Source: Clostridia bacterium
Lineage (GTDB): Bacteria; Bacillota; Clostridia; Oscillospirales; Acutalibacteraceae
Assembly (NCBI GenBank): GCA_017461625.1
Contig: JAFTXJ010000005.1
Span: 1 to 64,000, forward strand
DNA: 64,000 bases
Direction of reading: 5' to 3'
In this document: piece by piece, positions 1 through 8,656 of the stretch
Position numbering within the stretch: position 1 is the first letter of the stretch
How the letters are laid out: every line of letters starts with the position of its first letter
Notes under the pieces: model-generated
What the model was told of the DNA's origin: nothing
What the model saw: the letters and a program-made list of their open reading frames with translations, nothing else
The model's database searches: none
Translations under genes and position numbers: made by a program

Positions 1-135
1 ATAGGTTGCAAAGAATTAGTGATACCCGCTTCAATATATGCTTGCGAGTTTTATCGCAAATTGGGATTCGATTATTTAGATGGTAAAAAAACACTAAATG
101 AAGATAAAGAATATATCTTAATAAAGGAATATTAG
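1..135 (+). CDS. GNAT-family acetyltransferase, C-terminal fragment
   Basis: The frame is open from the first base of the window to a TAG at 133-135, so this is the 3' end of a gene that starts outside. The 44 visible residues include IYACEFYRKLGFDY, the typical last helix and strand of a GNAT N-acetyltransferase (the YxKLGF motif near the acetyl-CoA site). The substrate cannot be told from this fragment. A gap of 70 bases separates it from the pyrophosphatase-like gene on the same strand. Confidence 0.7.
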   Translation: MGCKELVIPASIYACEFYRKLGFDYLDGKKTLNEDKEYILIKEY

Positions 136-205
136 TTTAGGATTAGCCATAAATCCCAGTTAATATTACAGTTAAACAAATTAGAATTTATAGAGGATTG
201 ATGAG

Positions 206-550
206 ATGCAACATAATATTGAATTTTGGAACGCATTAGATGAATTGGTGAACAATTCAGAAATTGTAATCGACAGACCAAAAGGAACTTCACATCCCAA
301 GTATCCTAATTTCATTTATCGAGTTGATTATGGATATTTGAAGGATACAACCTCTATGGATGGTGCAGGAATAGATGTGTGGGTTGGAAGCGGCGAGAAA
401 AAGCTTGATGCGATAATGTGTATTATTGATTTAATGAAGAAAGATTCAGAAATTAAAATACTGATTGGATGCACAGAAGAAGAAAAGGAAATGGTATACG
501 AAACACATAATGAAACACAGTTTATGAAAGGTGTTTTAATACGTCGATAA
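206..550 (+). CDS. Small inorganic-pyrophosphatase-like protein
   Basis: This 114-residue protein has the core signature of family I inorganic pyrophosphatases: VDYGYL at about residues 40-45, followed by DGAGIDVW at 52-59. In E. coli Ppa the equivalent stretch is DGDPxD, with three metal-binding aspartates. Here the first and third are kept (D52, D57), but the middle one is alanine (A54), and the later metal-site aspartates are not recognisable. The protein is about 60 residues shorter than canonical Ppa. It probably keeps the fold, but hydrolysis of pyrophosphate is doubtful. A GAGG sequence lies upstream of the ATG. The next gene starts 24 bases later, so the two may be cotranscribed. Confidence 0.65.
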   Translation: MQHNIEFWNALDELVNNSEIVIDRPKGTSHPKYPNFIYRVDYGYLKDTTSMDGAGIDVWVGSGEKKLDAIMCIIDLMKKDSEIKILIGCTEEEKEMVYETHNETQFMKGVLIRR

Positions 551-574
551 TTTCCAATTTAAGAGGTTAGATAT

Positions 575-1300
575 ATGATAATAGCAAGTTTATTTAAAAA
601 GAATTTACCTGTAATTCCTCCTGACATAACAGAGGCTTTGTGCCAAAACAAAATCACGCTAACTCCTTTCGAGGGCAAAAATGATATATTGTCAAACGGA
701 GATTTACAAAAAGAAATCGGCTTTAAGAAAATGAGTGACGGAACATATCTGGTATCTATGGTTTGCCCGATGGACGGAATAACAGCCGAGATGATTGAAT
801 GGTGGTTTTGGTGGCATCCTCAGGCTAAGGAGCGTTATCAGGTATGGTTCCCCGGTGAGCACATCGGAATAAAATATTCAAAAAAGCAAGAGAATTATTT
901 TAAGCAAAAAACTTGCCCGGACTTCAAAAACAACACACAATATCCGACAGAAAAAATCGGCAAAGCAACGCTCCCTCTGAGAATTGACTTTATAACACCT
1001 GAGGAATTCGGATTTTCAAAACAGATAATGCAGAAAAATGATATTCCTATAATCATCTGCGGTCATGTTGGTGCTTTTAATAATTTGGTAAAGCACACCG
1101 AAATGGCTCATATTTTTAAAAGAACAGAAAAGGGACTTTTTATGTTCAGCAGATTCTGGATCGGCAAAACGATGAAAAATCCATTACTGAAAAAGTTGAT
1201 TATAAATGAAAAAATGGCAAGAGATATGGCAGAGCATTGTTGTGTGGAATACCGCAATCTGTGCGAAATTCTTCCCATATTGTATAAAGAGTATAAATAG
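575..1300 (+). CDS. DAPG hydrolase (PhlG)-like family protein
   Basis: The 241-residue protein resembles the PhlG family, named for 2,4-diacetylphloroglucinol hydrolase, a zinc enzyme that cleaves a C-C bond. Seen here are EMIEWWFWWH (72-81), a WFPGEH segment (91-96) and, near the C-terminus, HCCVEY with H221 and E225. These match the spacing of the histidines and glutamates that bind zinc in PhlG. The start has an AGAGG site about 8 bases upstream. No phloroglucinol pathway gene is nearby, so the substrate is unknown; most clostridial members are annotated by family name only. A strong hairpin follows the stop. Confidence 0.65.
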   Translation: MIIASLFKKNLPVIPPDITEALCQNKITLTPFEGKNDILSNGDLQKEIGFKKMSDGTYLVSMVCPMDGITAEMIEWWFWWHPQAKERYQVWFPGEHIGIKYSKKQENYFKQKTCPDFKNNTQYPTEKIGKATLPLRIDFITPEEFGFSKQIMQKNDIPIIICGHVGAFNNLVKHTEMAHIFKRTEKGLFMFSRFWIGKTMKNPLLKKLIINEKMARDMAEHCCVEYRNLCEILPILYKEYK

Positions 1301-1302
1301 CA

Positions 1303-1341
1303 AAAACGGCAAGGCGATTTTTTCTCGTCTTGCCGTTAATT
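1303..1341. terminator. Bidirectional intrinsic terminator
   Basis: AACGGCAAGGCGA pairs with TCGTCTTGCCGTT (one G-T pair) around a loop of about six bases, with A and T runs outside. It sits between two convergent genes and can stop both. Confidence 0.8.
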
Positions 1342-2190
1342 TTATGCTATTGGTTTGTAGTGACGCAAATTAGCATCAATAAAGAGTGTTCCTAAATCAA
1401 GGGCATGGAACAATGTTCCGTCTTCCATAGGAAGAACTGTTATATCTTCACCCTCACCGCCAAAGTTGTCAATCAAAAGCGGCTGATACATAATTCTGTC
1501 AAAATATTTTGTAACCGAACCTGTGTCGGGATTAATCTGATACACTGCTCTTGTGGCATCATTGGTGGCAGCATACATAATGCCATTATACATTTCTGCT
1601 CCCTGAATGGCAACCATTTCGGTTTCAAAAGAAATTGTTTTTACGTATTCAAAAGTATCAATATCATAGCAATACATTTCTGTTGTATCACGGCTGTTGG
1701 CAACGTAGAAATAACCTCTTTCACCGTCACAGCATACCCAAGGGCAACCCCTTTTCATTTGCTCTGTGTCAAGGTGAATGAACTTGCCTGCATACTCAAG
1801 TGTGTCTGCATCATACACCACTACAAGTGGGCTGTTCCACACCTTGCTGTCTTCAAGGCCTGCATAAATATAGCCGTTATAATAGCTGATTCCGCCAACA
1901 TGATCAACACCGTATTCTTCAAAGCCAATGAAAGGATTATCGTTTTTAACCTCTACCTCATTGGTTTCAATATCAACCTTGGTAAGTGAACCTTTACCGC
2001 TGAAGAACCAATATTCACCGTCGGTGGTAACACCCTGACTTCTGTCAAAGGTTTCAAGGCCGATGACCTTGGTGTTGGATTCAAAGGGGTAAATATCACC
2101 ATTGAACAAACAATTCAATCCGTTTGAAAGCGGGATAAGAAAACTGCAAAGGAAAGCTACGATTTTAGTTAAGATAGCCATAAAATCCAT
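1342..2190 (-). CDS. Secreted or membrane-anchored propeller-like protein
   Basis: The 282-residue protein starts with a hydrophobic segment (residues 3-25), a likely signal peptide or anchor. The rest is rich in short beta strands spaced 40-50 residues apart, with repeated phrases such as DGEYWFF, YNGYIYAG, GYFYVAN and YNGIMYAA. This pattern suggests a YVTN/NHL or quinoprotein-type beta-propeller, probably extracellular. No catalytic motif is recognisable. The ATG lies three bases after the phosphate transporter stop, so the two are almost certainly one transcript, and this protein may bind a ligand or partner at the outer face. Family assignment is by pattern only. Confidence 0.55.
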   Translation of the reverse strand: MDFMAILTKIVAFLCSFLIPLSNGLNCLFNGDIYPFESNTKVIGLETFDRSQGVTTDGEYWFFSGKGSLTKVDIETNEVEVKNDNPFIGFEEYGVDHVGGISYYNGYIYAGLEDSKVWNSPLVVVYDADTLEYAGKFIHLDTEQMKRGCPWVCCDGERGYFYVANSRDTTEMYCYDIDTFEYVKTISFETEMVAIQGAEMYNGIMYAATNDATRAVYQINPDTGSVTKYFDRIMYQPLLIDNFGGEGEDITVLPMEDGTLFHALDLGTLFIDANLRHYKPIA

Positions 2191-2193
2191 ATT

Positions 2194-3246
2194 TTACACT
2201 CCTACAATTTTTGTGAGAATCCAGCAGAACAATGCACCTAAAGAACCTACAATAGGCACAGTAATAAACCAGGAAATAATAATCTTTTTAACATTTATCC
2301 ATCTTACGGCACTTAATCTCTCTGCCGCACCAACGCCCATAACAGATGTGCTTACTATGTGGCTTGAAGAAACAGGCACACCCAATGCATTGGCTGCAAG
2401 TAACGATGTTGCAGAAGCAAGCTGAGATGAAAATGCGTGAATAGGCTTAACCTTGAATATTTTCATACCGACAGTTCTGATGATGTTGTAACCGCCAAAA
2501 AGAATTCCAGTTGCAAGGCAAGTGCCCGCAATCAAAACAGCAAGCACCGGAGGCTCTGTTGCAACTGTTCCTCCGCAGATTGACATAAGGAGCATTATAA
2601 TGCCCAATGTTTTTTGTGAATCGTGAGTTGAGTGGCTGTAAGCAAGAAGCAATACATTGAACACCTGAATTCGTTTAAACACGGTATTTGCACTTCTTGA
2701 TGCCCTCATAAAGAAGAACTTGCACAGCTTCATAATAATAAAGCCGGCTAAAAATCCGATAACAGGAGCAAGGAAAATCATAAGAATTACTCTGTATAAA
2801 AACTGGAACCAAGCAACACTACCGAAACCGTAGGCAATAATGCTTGAACCAACAACACCGCCCAAAAGAGCGTGAGTTGAGCTTGACGGAACGTGAGAAA
2901 GCCAAGAGGTCAAATCCCATAAAACGGCCGCAAGAACACCGGCACCGATAAAGCAAAGGGCACGGTATTGGTCCTCACCTGTTGCCCCTATGTAATTCTC
3001 TTCATAAACCATATTCTGAATTGCTCTTGAAACGCCGAAACCCGTTACGAACAATGTTAAAGGAGAAATAAATTCTACGGTTGCCGCAAATCGCAAAGCT
3101 GTTCTGGGTCTCATTGAACGACTGGCAATAAGGGTTGCTACTGCATTACTGCCGTCAAGAAATCCGTTAAGCAAAGTCAGGCTGAAAGTAAGAACGCACA
3201 AAATCCAGAAAATGACCGGCATTCCCAACACTTCATACATCAGCAC
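2194..3246 (-). CDS. PiT-type inorganic phosphate transporter family protein
   Basis: About 350 residues with some ten hydrophobic segments and the duplicated PiT architecture. The two signature regions are present in divergent form: NGFLDGSNAVAT near the N-terminus (canonical GFHDxANA) and SHSTHDSQKTLG in the middle (canonical HGANDxQK). The SSSTHALLGGVVGS and PVSSSHIVST segments are also typical. PiT proteins couple phosphate uptake to protons or sodium. The reading frame extends to a TTG at 3264, but AGGAGG at about 3254-3259 lies inside that extension and is seven bases from a GTG at 3246, which I take as the start; an ATG at 3240 is possible. No phoU-like gene is adjacent. Confidence 0.8.
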   Translation of the reverse strand: MLMYEVLGMPVIFWILCVLTFSLTLLNGFLDGSNAVATLIASRSMRPRTALRFAATVEFISPLTLFVTGFGVSRAIQNMVYEENYIGATGEDQYRALCFIGAGVLAAVLWDLTSWLSHVPSSSTHALLGGVVGSSIIAYGFGSVAWFQFLYRVILMIFLAPVIGFLAGFIIMKLCKFFFMRASRSANTVFKRIQVFNVLLLAYSHSTHDSQKTLGIIMLLMSICGGTVATEPPVLAVLIAGTCLATGILFGGYNIIRTVGMKIFKVKPIHAFSSQLASATSLLAANALGVPVSSSHIVSTSVMGVGAAERLSAVRWINVKKIIISWFITVPIVGSLGALFCWILTKIVGV

Positions 3247-3276
3247 CGCTACTCCTCCTCTCAAAATTATTTGGAT

Positions 3277-3305
3277 ATTATACCATATTATATGTGTATT
3301 TTCAA
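3277..3305 (-). promoter_or_regulatory. Sigma-A-type promoter of the phosphate transporter operon
   Basis: On the minus strand, TTGAAA (3300-3305) and TATAAT (3277-3282) are separated by 17 bases, upstream of the transporter. Confidence 0.65.
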
Positions 3306-3347
3306 GTGAAAATTTTCAATTTTCTTAAAAACTTCTGTGCAAAATAC

Positions 3348-3373
3348 AAGAAGTCTGCTTTCACAGACTTCTT
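3348..3373. terminator. Intrinsic terminator after the lipase gene
   Basis: A perfect 10-bp stem (AAGAAGTCTG / CAGACTTCTT) with a six-base loop lies directly downstream of the minus-strand lipase stop and is followed on that strand by a T-rich stretch. Confidence 0.75.
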
Positions 3374-3375
3374 TA

Positions 3376-5268
3376 CTACTTAAATAAATTTTTAAACCTT
3401 TTCCAAAGTTCTGACGAAGCATCATAAGTTACATCAACAAAATCGGTAAAGCCGATTTTTTCAACAAAGCTCACAATCTTTTTATGTGCCTTTTTTTCAA
3501 AATCCGACTTGAATTCCGAGTCGATATATTCTTCTGCTTCCCCTTGAGCTTCACCGTTGGATACAGTAAAATTCTGCTTTCGCTGATTAAGGGGTGTTAT
3601 GCTTCCTAAAAGGAAATAGGTAACCGTAACCTGGGTGTAAGTTGTTCCCTCAGGCAAAGTGCCCTTAAGGCGAGCAATAGTGCTCTCTCCGGGCTTTATC
3701 CAATCAATGTCCCAATCGAACTGTGCATTTATGCCGTCACATTTAACAGACAAAACTGCCATCTGATATTTGGAGGAAATGTTTTTAATCACAAGAGCGT
3801 TGTCTTCAATTGTAAGATAGCCTTTATCGCTTTTATCAAAAGAAGAGTAAACAGAAGATGTAACGCTTGTGGTATCGTGGAATCTTGTATAGTAGCTGTC
3901 AGAATAGACATCCATAGGCTCAGTTGCTGTAACAAGCTTCAAAAGAAGCGAGCGTGAATATTCATCCCAAAATTCCATTCCGTGATAAAGTCCGTTTACA
4001 AACCAGGTGTTATACGGCAAATAACAGGTTGAAGCGTCAATATTCATCCAAGGAGAAATCATACGTGCATCATCACCTTCAGCCTGAACATATCCGCTTG
4101 AAAAACGCTTGCCATATGGGGCACAGGCTGCCCCGGTTGATGAAGCTACTGTTATTATTCCGTCAGAATTTTCGTTAGTACCCGTAATAATTTTATGACC
4201 TGCACCTGCAATAATATTGATATTCATTCCGAGAGCTTTTGCTTTTTCAAAGATCTCACGGTAATGACCCATAATTTCATAATGAACATAATCACTTTGA
4301 GCAATTAGCTCTGCCGATGCAGTTTCATCAAGGTGAACCTTTTTTAACTGTTCATATTCGCTTAAAGGAACAAAATCCCAAAGGCTGCCCCAATACTTAA
4401 CTGATTCAATGGCTCCCGGCACTATTCTGGAAGCCGCATCATCAACCATATCAAGAGGATGAGACTTAAGAAACCAATCAAAATCTGTTTCAGCTTGTGA
4501 ATGGTATTCAAGGTAATTGGTAAGAGACTCTTCATCAAGCTCAATAGAGTTATTCAAAAAATCAGCCGCCATATGAGCCCCTTCTAAAGCTGGCTCATCC
4601 ATAACGATGTTGTTAACATCCTGCTTTTGCATATAAAGGGAAACATACGCCGAAGTAATCAATCCACCGTGGCTAACGGCTATAATATTGACCTTGTCTT
4701 TACCTGTAAAATCCTTGACCTGAGTGATATATTCATCAAGAATTTCAGCACATTTAACCGCACTCATTCTGAAATCACAGTTAAAATAAAAAACATTTTC
4801 TGCGCCCACAAGCTCATCAAGAGCACGGGTCATATCAAGCTCAACCCTATAATCGCCCTCAGGATAAACTTTATTCATATATTTATCATTAGTCACATCT
4901 GCATTAAACAAAACAGGGCGAACATTCTTTTTGCTTGTGCCGTCAGGATTACATTCCATTTTTGAAAAAAGATCCTGCATAGAAGCACCGACAGCGTTGA
5001 TAAAATAACCGTCGTCACCTCTTAAAAGCAAATCAATTCCTCTTAAAAGCGAAAGTCCGTTATTGGCAAAATCAGTTGTAAGGTCTTCAGCCTTCCACCC
5101 CCAGGCAGAATAGACTTTGCCGTCTTCTTCATAACAAAGAGATGCAGAGGCATAACCCGGCACAAGAACTATAGGATAACCGTTATAATCCGACTTTGCA
5201 GTTACGGTTAAGCTAAATGAACATATAACCAAAACAATCGCTAACAAAATCGCCGCAAACTTTTTCAT
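3376..5268 (-). CDS. Secreted LCAT-like alpha/beta-hydrolase (lipase/acyltransferase)
   Basis: A 630-residue protein with a clear signal peptide (residues 1-24, ending VTA-KS). The hydrolase core follows: VLVPGYASAS (about 34-43) supplies the HG-type oxyanion loop, and IIAVSHGG around residue 195 is the nucleophile elbow with the catalytic serine. A late histidine sits in AGAGHKI. This order resembles the lecithin:cholesterol acyltransferase/lipase family. The C-terminal third, after about residue 470, looks like a beta-sandwich module and has no recognised name. It is probably exported and acts on lipid or ester substrates outside the cell. It lies 33 bases downstream of the DUF2238 membrane gene, likely in the same transcript. 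Confidence 0.7.
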   Translation of the reverse strand: MKKFAAILLAIVLVICSFSLTVTAKSDYNGYPIVLVPGYASASLCYEEDGKVYSAWGWKAEDLTTDFANNGLSLLRGIDLLLRGDDGYFINAVGASMQDLFSKMECNPDGTSKKNVRPVLFNADVTNDKYMNKVYPEGDYRVELDMTRALDELVGAENVFYFNCDFRMSAVKCAEILDEYITQVKDFTGKDKVNIIAVSHGGLITSAYVSLYMQKQDVNNIVMDEPALEGAHMAADFLNNSIELDEESLTNYLEYHSQAETDFDWFLKSHPLDMVDDAASRIVPGAIESVKYWGSLWDFVPLSEYEQLKKVHLDETASAELIAQSDYVHYEIMGHYREIFEKAKALGMNINIIAGAGHKIITGTNENSDGIITVASSTGAACAPYGKRFSSGYVQAEGDDARMISPWMNIDASTCYLPYNTWFVNGLYHGMEFWDEYSRSLLLKLVTATEPMDVYSDSYYTRFHDTTSVTSSVYSSFDKSDKGYLTIEDNALVIKNISSKYQMAVLSVKCDGINAQFDWDIDWIKPGESTIARLKGTLPEGTTYTQVTVTYFLLGSITPLNQRKQNFTVSNGEAQGEAEEYIDSEFKSDFEKKAHKKIVSFVEKIGFTDFVDVTYDASSELWKRFKNLFK

Positions 5269-5301
5269 ATACCTCTCACCTCCTGTTTAAAATTATTTTA
5301 G

Positions 5302-6066
5302 TTAATTTACCGCAACTTTCATTCTTTTGGCTGTAACTCTTTCTTCTTTTTCTTTTTTGAGAAGAGATAATTTAAGGATTACACCACACACTACAGCACC
5401 AACAGAGTTTGATACAATGTCAGTCATTGTGTCAATAAGAGCAAAGCGAGCAAACCAATCCTGAGAATGAAACTCCTTATCCGGTTGGAAAATAAGAGTA
5501 AGATTATTTGCTTCTTCGGCAAGTGCGTATGACCAATGCTGCGTATCACCGCCAAACAGCTGATCAAAGGTAAATTCAAAGCATTCCCAAAATGTGCCGA
5601 ACATAAATGAGGCACAGAATGCTGCAAAAACAGTTACGGTAACAGGAATATGACGACCGTCACGCTCTTCATACGCTTTAATCATGACATAGCCAACCAT
5701 TACAAGAAGACCGCCACTGACAAGGTGAAGAGTTTTATCCCACCACCATACTTTATAATACCAGTTAACATACGCACCCATAAATGCTGTTAAGAAAACA
5801 TATACACTGGTGAAATTCTGAAGATATGACGGCAAGTATCTGAACAGATGCGTTTTTGGGAAAGCCTGAAACAGCTCCCAGCCAAAGCAACAAAGGAAAT
5901 TTACAATCATCATTGTTCTGATTCTGTCTTCATATTTATCTGCATTCACAAAGGATTCTACCAAACCAAAAAGCATTATAAACCTAAAAACCCACCAAAG
6001 GATCATCTCCCACTTTTTGCAGTTGTGGGTTATTCTGTAAAACCAATCTTTAACTACCACACTCAT
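5302..6066 (-). CDS. DUF2238 (YjdF-like) integral membrane protein
   Basis: The 254-residue protein has about six membrane segments and the conserved features of the DUF2238/YjdF family: WWWDKTLHLVSGG (about 108-120), a GTFWECFEF segment, and a late DTMTDIVSNSVGA. The acidic and histidine residues buried in these segments are conserved in the family, but its function is unknown. It precedes the secreted lipase by 33 bases on the same strand. A possible promoter (TTGAAA, 17 bases, TAAGCT) lies upstream. Confidence 0.7.
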   Translation of the reverse strand: MSVVVKDWFYRITHNCKKWEMILWWVFRFIMLFGLVESFVNADKYEDRIRTMMIVNFLCCFGWELFQAFPKTHLFRYLPSYLQNFTSVYVFLTAFMGAYVNWYYKVWWWDKTLHLVSGGLLVMVGYVMIKAYEERDGRHIPVTVTVFAAFCASFMFGTFWECFEFTFDQLFGGDTQHWSYALAEEANNLTLIFQPDKEFHSQDWFARFALIDTMTDIVSNSVGAVVCGVILKLSLLKKEKEERVTAKRMKVAVN

Positions 6067-6170
6067 TTAACTTCATTTCTCCTCACATAATTTTAGTTAT
6101 ATAAAGCTTACCATAAAATCGGCTGCATTTCAATCACTTTATTACTTTTTAATATTTCTTTAATGAAAAA

Positions 6171-6203
6171 CGGCATAAATCCTCACAAGAGGAAATATGC
6201 CGC
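6171..6203 (-). terminator. Intrinsic terminator after the lipoprotein gene
   Basis: CGGCATA..TCCTC pairs with GAGGA..TATGCCG around an ACAA loop, with two internal mismatches, and is followed by five T on the minus strand. Confidence 0.65.
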
Positions 6204-6207
6204 AATC

Positions 6208-6837
6208 TTATTTATAAATCTTAAATGTAAATCCGTTTGAAGAGTAGCCTAATTCAACACGCTTGCCGTTATTATTTTCTGCAACAAAAACAATAGCATT
6301 GCCGTCTTGATTTACTACCTTGCTTTCCACATCGTTAAACCCGATCTGCCCGAGAGTTTCAACATAATTTTCAACCTCTAAGAAGTTTGCCTGACGGATA
6401 AGGAACATATAATAGTCGCCCTTTGAATCAGTATCTTCAAGGCTCATTGTCACATTGCCAAAATCAACAACAGGAATGCCTTCAGTATACTCGTTTTCTA
6501 CCCACCCTGCTGCAACAGTCCACTCGCCTTCTTCGTTTGAGAGAATTCCTGAACCGTCATCTTTAAACTCAAGCGAATATCCGTCTTTTTCAACGGCATC
6601 TTTAATCTTTTCTTTTTCCTCATCACTGTATTCATCAAGATTTTCAAGCATACCGTTTTCAAGCTTTTCAGCGATATGCTCAATGCGTTGAGACGGAACA
6701 GTGGTTGAGCTTTCAGAAGATGTTATGTTTTGTGAACTGCTTTTGGTTGAGTTTTCTTTTTCTTGTGAAGTGTCTTCATCACAGGCGCAAAGCATAAGCA
6801 TTGCACAGGTAACTAAAAGAAGTAATATCTTTTTCAT
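6208..6837 (-). CDS. Putative lipoprotein of unknown function
   Basis: The 209-residue protein begins with a lysine pair, a hydrophobic stretch and LMLCAC at residues 14-19, a plausible lipobox with C19 as the acylated cysteine. A serine/threonine-rich linker (about 22-52) precedes a mixed alpha/beta domain with no family I recognise. The ATG lies four bases after the DHHW gene stop, so it is the third gene of the MBOAT-DHHW-lipoprotein operon and may work at the cell surface on the same polymer (inference from position). Confidence 0.6.
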   Translation of the reverse strand: MKKILLLLVTCAMLMLCACDEDTSQEKENSTKSSSQNITSSESSTTVPSQRIEHIAEKLENGMLENLDEYSDEEKEKIKDAVEKDGYSLEFKDDGSGILSNEEGEWTVAAGWVENEYTEGIPVVDFGNVTMSLEDTDSKGDYYMFLIRQANFLEVENYVETLGQIGFNDVESKVVNQDGNAIVFVAENNNGKRVELGYSSNGFTFKIYK

Positions 6838-6841
6838 AAAA

Positions 6842-8626
6842 TCACTCCTTAACCTCTTTAACGGTCAGCTTTTCAAGCTCGTTACAATACCTTGAGTTTG
6901 AAATTCCGAAGCAATAGTTTATTGCAAGAACTTCTTGTATTCCGTTTTCTTTAACAAAATCAGGCAAATACATATCCATCTTTCTCGGGTCAACAACATA
7001 AACCTCTTCGTAGTTATTGCAAAGGAAAGGAACAAAAGCATTGCCGAAAGATTCTTTTAAAACAAGAATTTTTTTACCGTTTGCAACATCTGTTGTGATT
7101 TTTTCAAGAGGCTGGTCACCTGAAATAAACGCAAGATACTTATTATCGGCATTGACCTTTTTAGCTACAATATATGTGTCAATTCCATCAGTCATTTCGG
7201 GAGTTGTATACACAGTGTTTGTTGCATCTGTAAGCAATTCAAAGCATTCCACATAATCCGGGTCTTTCTTAAGAGCTTCAGCCTGTGAAGAACGGTAAAG
7301 AGAGCCGACAAAATCTTCGATTTTATGAGTCACAAACGACTCTATGTCAGGAGCCGTTACACCTGCCGTATTACAAAAAGCAGTGTAGGCATAATAAGCA
7401 CCCCTGGCGGTCCAATGGTGGTCTGTTCGGAAGTAAATATACTCTTCACTCTTTTCAACAAGAGCAGAATAAGCATCAACAGTTATAACATTGTCACCGA
7501 GCTTTGAATAAATATTTTTAATGGCATCGCGCTGTGAATGAATACCCTCGCGGTAGGTTTTTGTGCCGTAAAATTCAACAGCAGTTGGGGCAACAAGTGA
7601 ATAGAATTTCACACCCTCCGGCATAGCGGCGGCAGTTTTATTAACAACTGAAGCGTACCTTTTGGCATCACTTTCGTTGTAAGTATAAATCTCCATAGCC
7701 CTGTTGCCGCTTACAATAATTGAACCTTTTATTGAAGCCTCGTTGTCAGGGGTTACTTCAGCAGTGTTTTCTTTTATTTCATCAGAATTTTCAGGCTGAT
7801 TGCCCAAATCCACACCTTCACCTGCAAAGTCATCGTCAGTCTTATCAACAGAAATAATTACATCCGTATTTTCACCGGCAGAAAATCTTGTTAAAACATC
7901 TTTGATTTTACCGTTGATACCTATAAAGAAGTCTCTTGCAGGGAAATTATCAGAATAGTAGTTTTCATATTCTACCGTATATTCTCCGCTGAAAAGGGCA
8001 GAAAATGTCAATGCGGGTTTTTGCGTTAAAGTTCTGTTTTCGGTTTGAGAAACAAGCTTATCCTCATCAAAAAAGCTTATTGCACCAAACACAAACAATA
8101 CCCCTGTAAAAAGCAATGCTGATGCAGCATACAAAATCTTTAAAACAAGGTGGGAGATATGCCTGTCTTCTTTTTCAACAATTTCATATGGGTTTTCAAT
8201 AACCTTTTCCTTGTGAGAATCAGTATCGCATTCACCAAAAAGACGGATAAGAGTTTCTTCATCAGGGTCTTTTACATTCATCTGCTCCACAGCATCCTTG
8301 AATCCCTGCATCATCACAGCAAACTCTTCTTTTTCTTTTTGTTCAAATACAACCTGTTCATCTTCAGGCAGCTCTTGTGTAACGGTTTGAGTAATTTCTT
8401 CAAACTCTTCGTTTTCCGCTACCTCGGGCTCCTGAGAGCTTTCATCATTCTGAACTTCAGCATCTTCCTTTTCAGGGAGCTCCTCAATCACCGCTGTTTC
8501 TTCAACTGTTTGCGGTGACGGAATATCTTCCGCATCCTGAGCCTGCTCAACAGATAAAATTTCTGTATCAAGCTGTTTTTCTGAAAGTTGCTTTTGCTTT
8601 TTCTTTTTTGCTCTTTTTGATGACAT
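6842..8626 (-). CDS. DHHW-motif partner of MBOAT O-acyltransferase (AlgJ/AlgX-like)
   Basis: 594 residues in three parts. Residues 1-155 are cytoplasmic and strikingly acidic (runs of E and D after a lysine-rich start). One membrane helix follows at about 168-190. The rest is an extracytoplasmic SGNH-like domain with the defining FRTDHHWTARGAYYAY motif (about 400-415) and a KESFGN segment in which the serine is a candidate nucleophile. DHHW proteins accompany MBOAT proteins in O-acetylation of exported polysaccharides, as in alginate AlgI/AlgJ/AlgX. The MBOAT gene lies 30 bases upstream. The long acidic arm is not part of the basic family plan. Confidence 0.8.
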   Translation of the reverse strand: MSSKRAKKKKQKQLSEKQLDTEILSVEQAQDAEDIPSPQTVEETAVIEELPEKEDAEVQNDESSQEPEVAENEEFEEITQTVTQELPEDEQVVFEQKEKEEFAVMMQGFKDAVEQMNVKDPDEETLIRLFGECDTDSHKEKVIENPYEIVEKEDRHISHLVLKILYAASALLFTGVLFVFGAISFFDEDKLVSQTENRTLTQKPALTFSALFSGEYTVEYENYYSDNFPARDFFIGINGKIKDVLTRFSAGENTDVIISVDKTDDDFAGEGVDLGNQPENSDEIKENTAEVTPDNEASIKGSIIVSGNRAMEIYTYNESDAKRYASVVNKTAAAMPEGVKFYSLVAPTAVEFYGTKTYREGIHSQRDAIKNIYSKLGDNVITVDAYSALVEKSEEYIYFRTDHHWTARGAYYAYTAFCNTAGVTAPDIESFVTHKIEDFVGSLYRSSQAEALKKDPDYVECFELLTDATNTVYTTPEMTDGIDTYIVAKKVNADNKYLAFISGDQPLEKITTDVANGKKILVLKESFGNAFVPFLCNNYEEVYVVDPRKMDMYLPDFVKENGIQEVLAINYCFGISNSRYCNELEKLTVKEVKE

Positions 8627-8656
8627 ATCCTCACCGCCTTTCTTTATGAGAACAAA

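Noticed and set aside
1405-1989. 194-codon plus-strand frame opposite the propeller gene
   Set aside because: Antisense shadow rich in Cys, Ile and His, without ribosome site or family likeness.
3348-3373. Hairpin considered as a riboswitch or leader of the phosphate transporter
   Set aside because: It is a simple stem after the lipase stop and upstream of the transporter promoter, so it is explained as a terminator.
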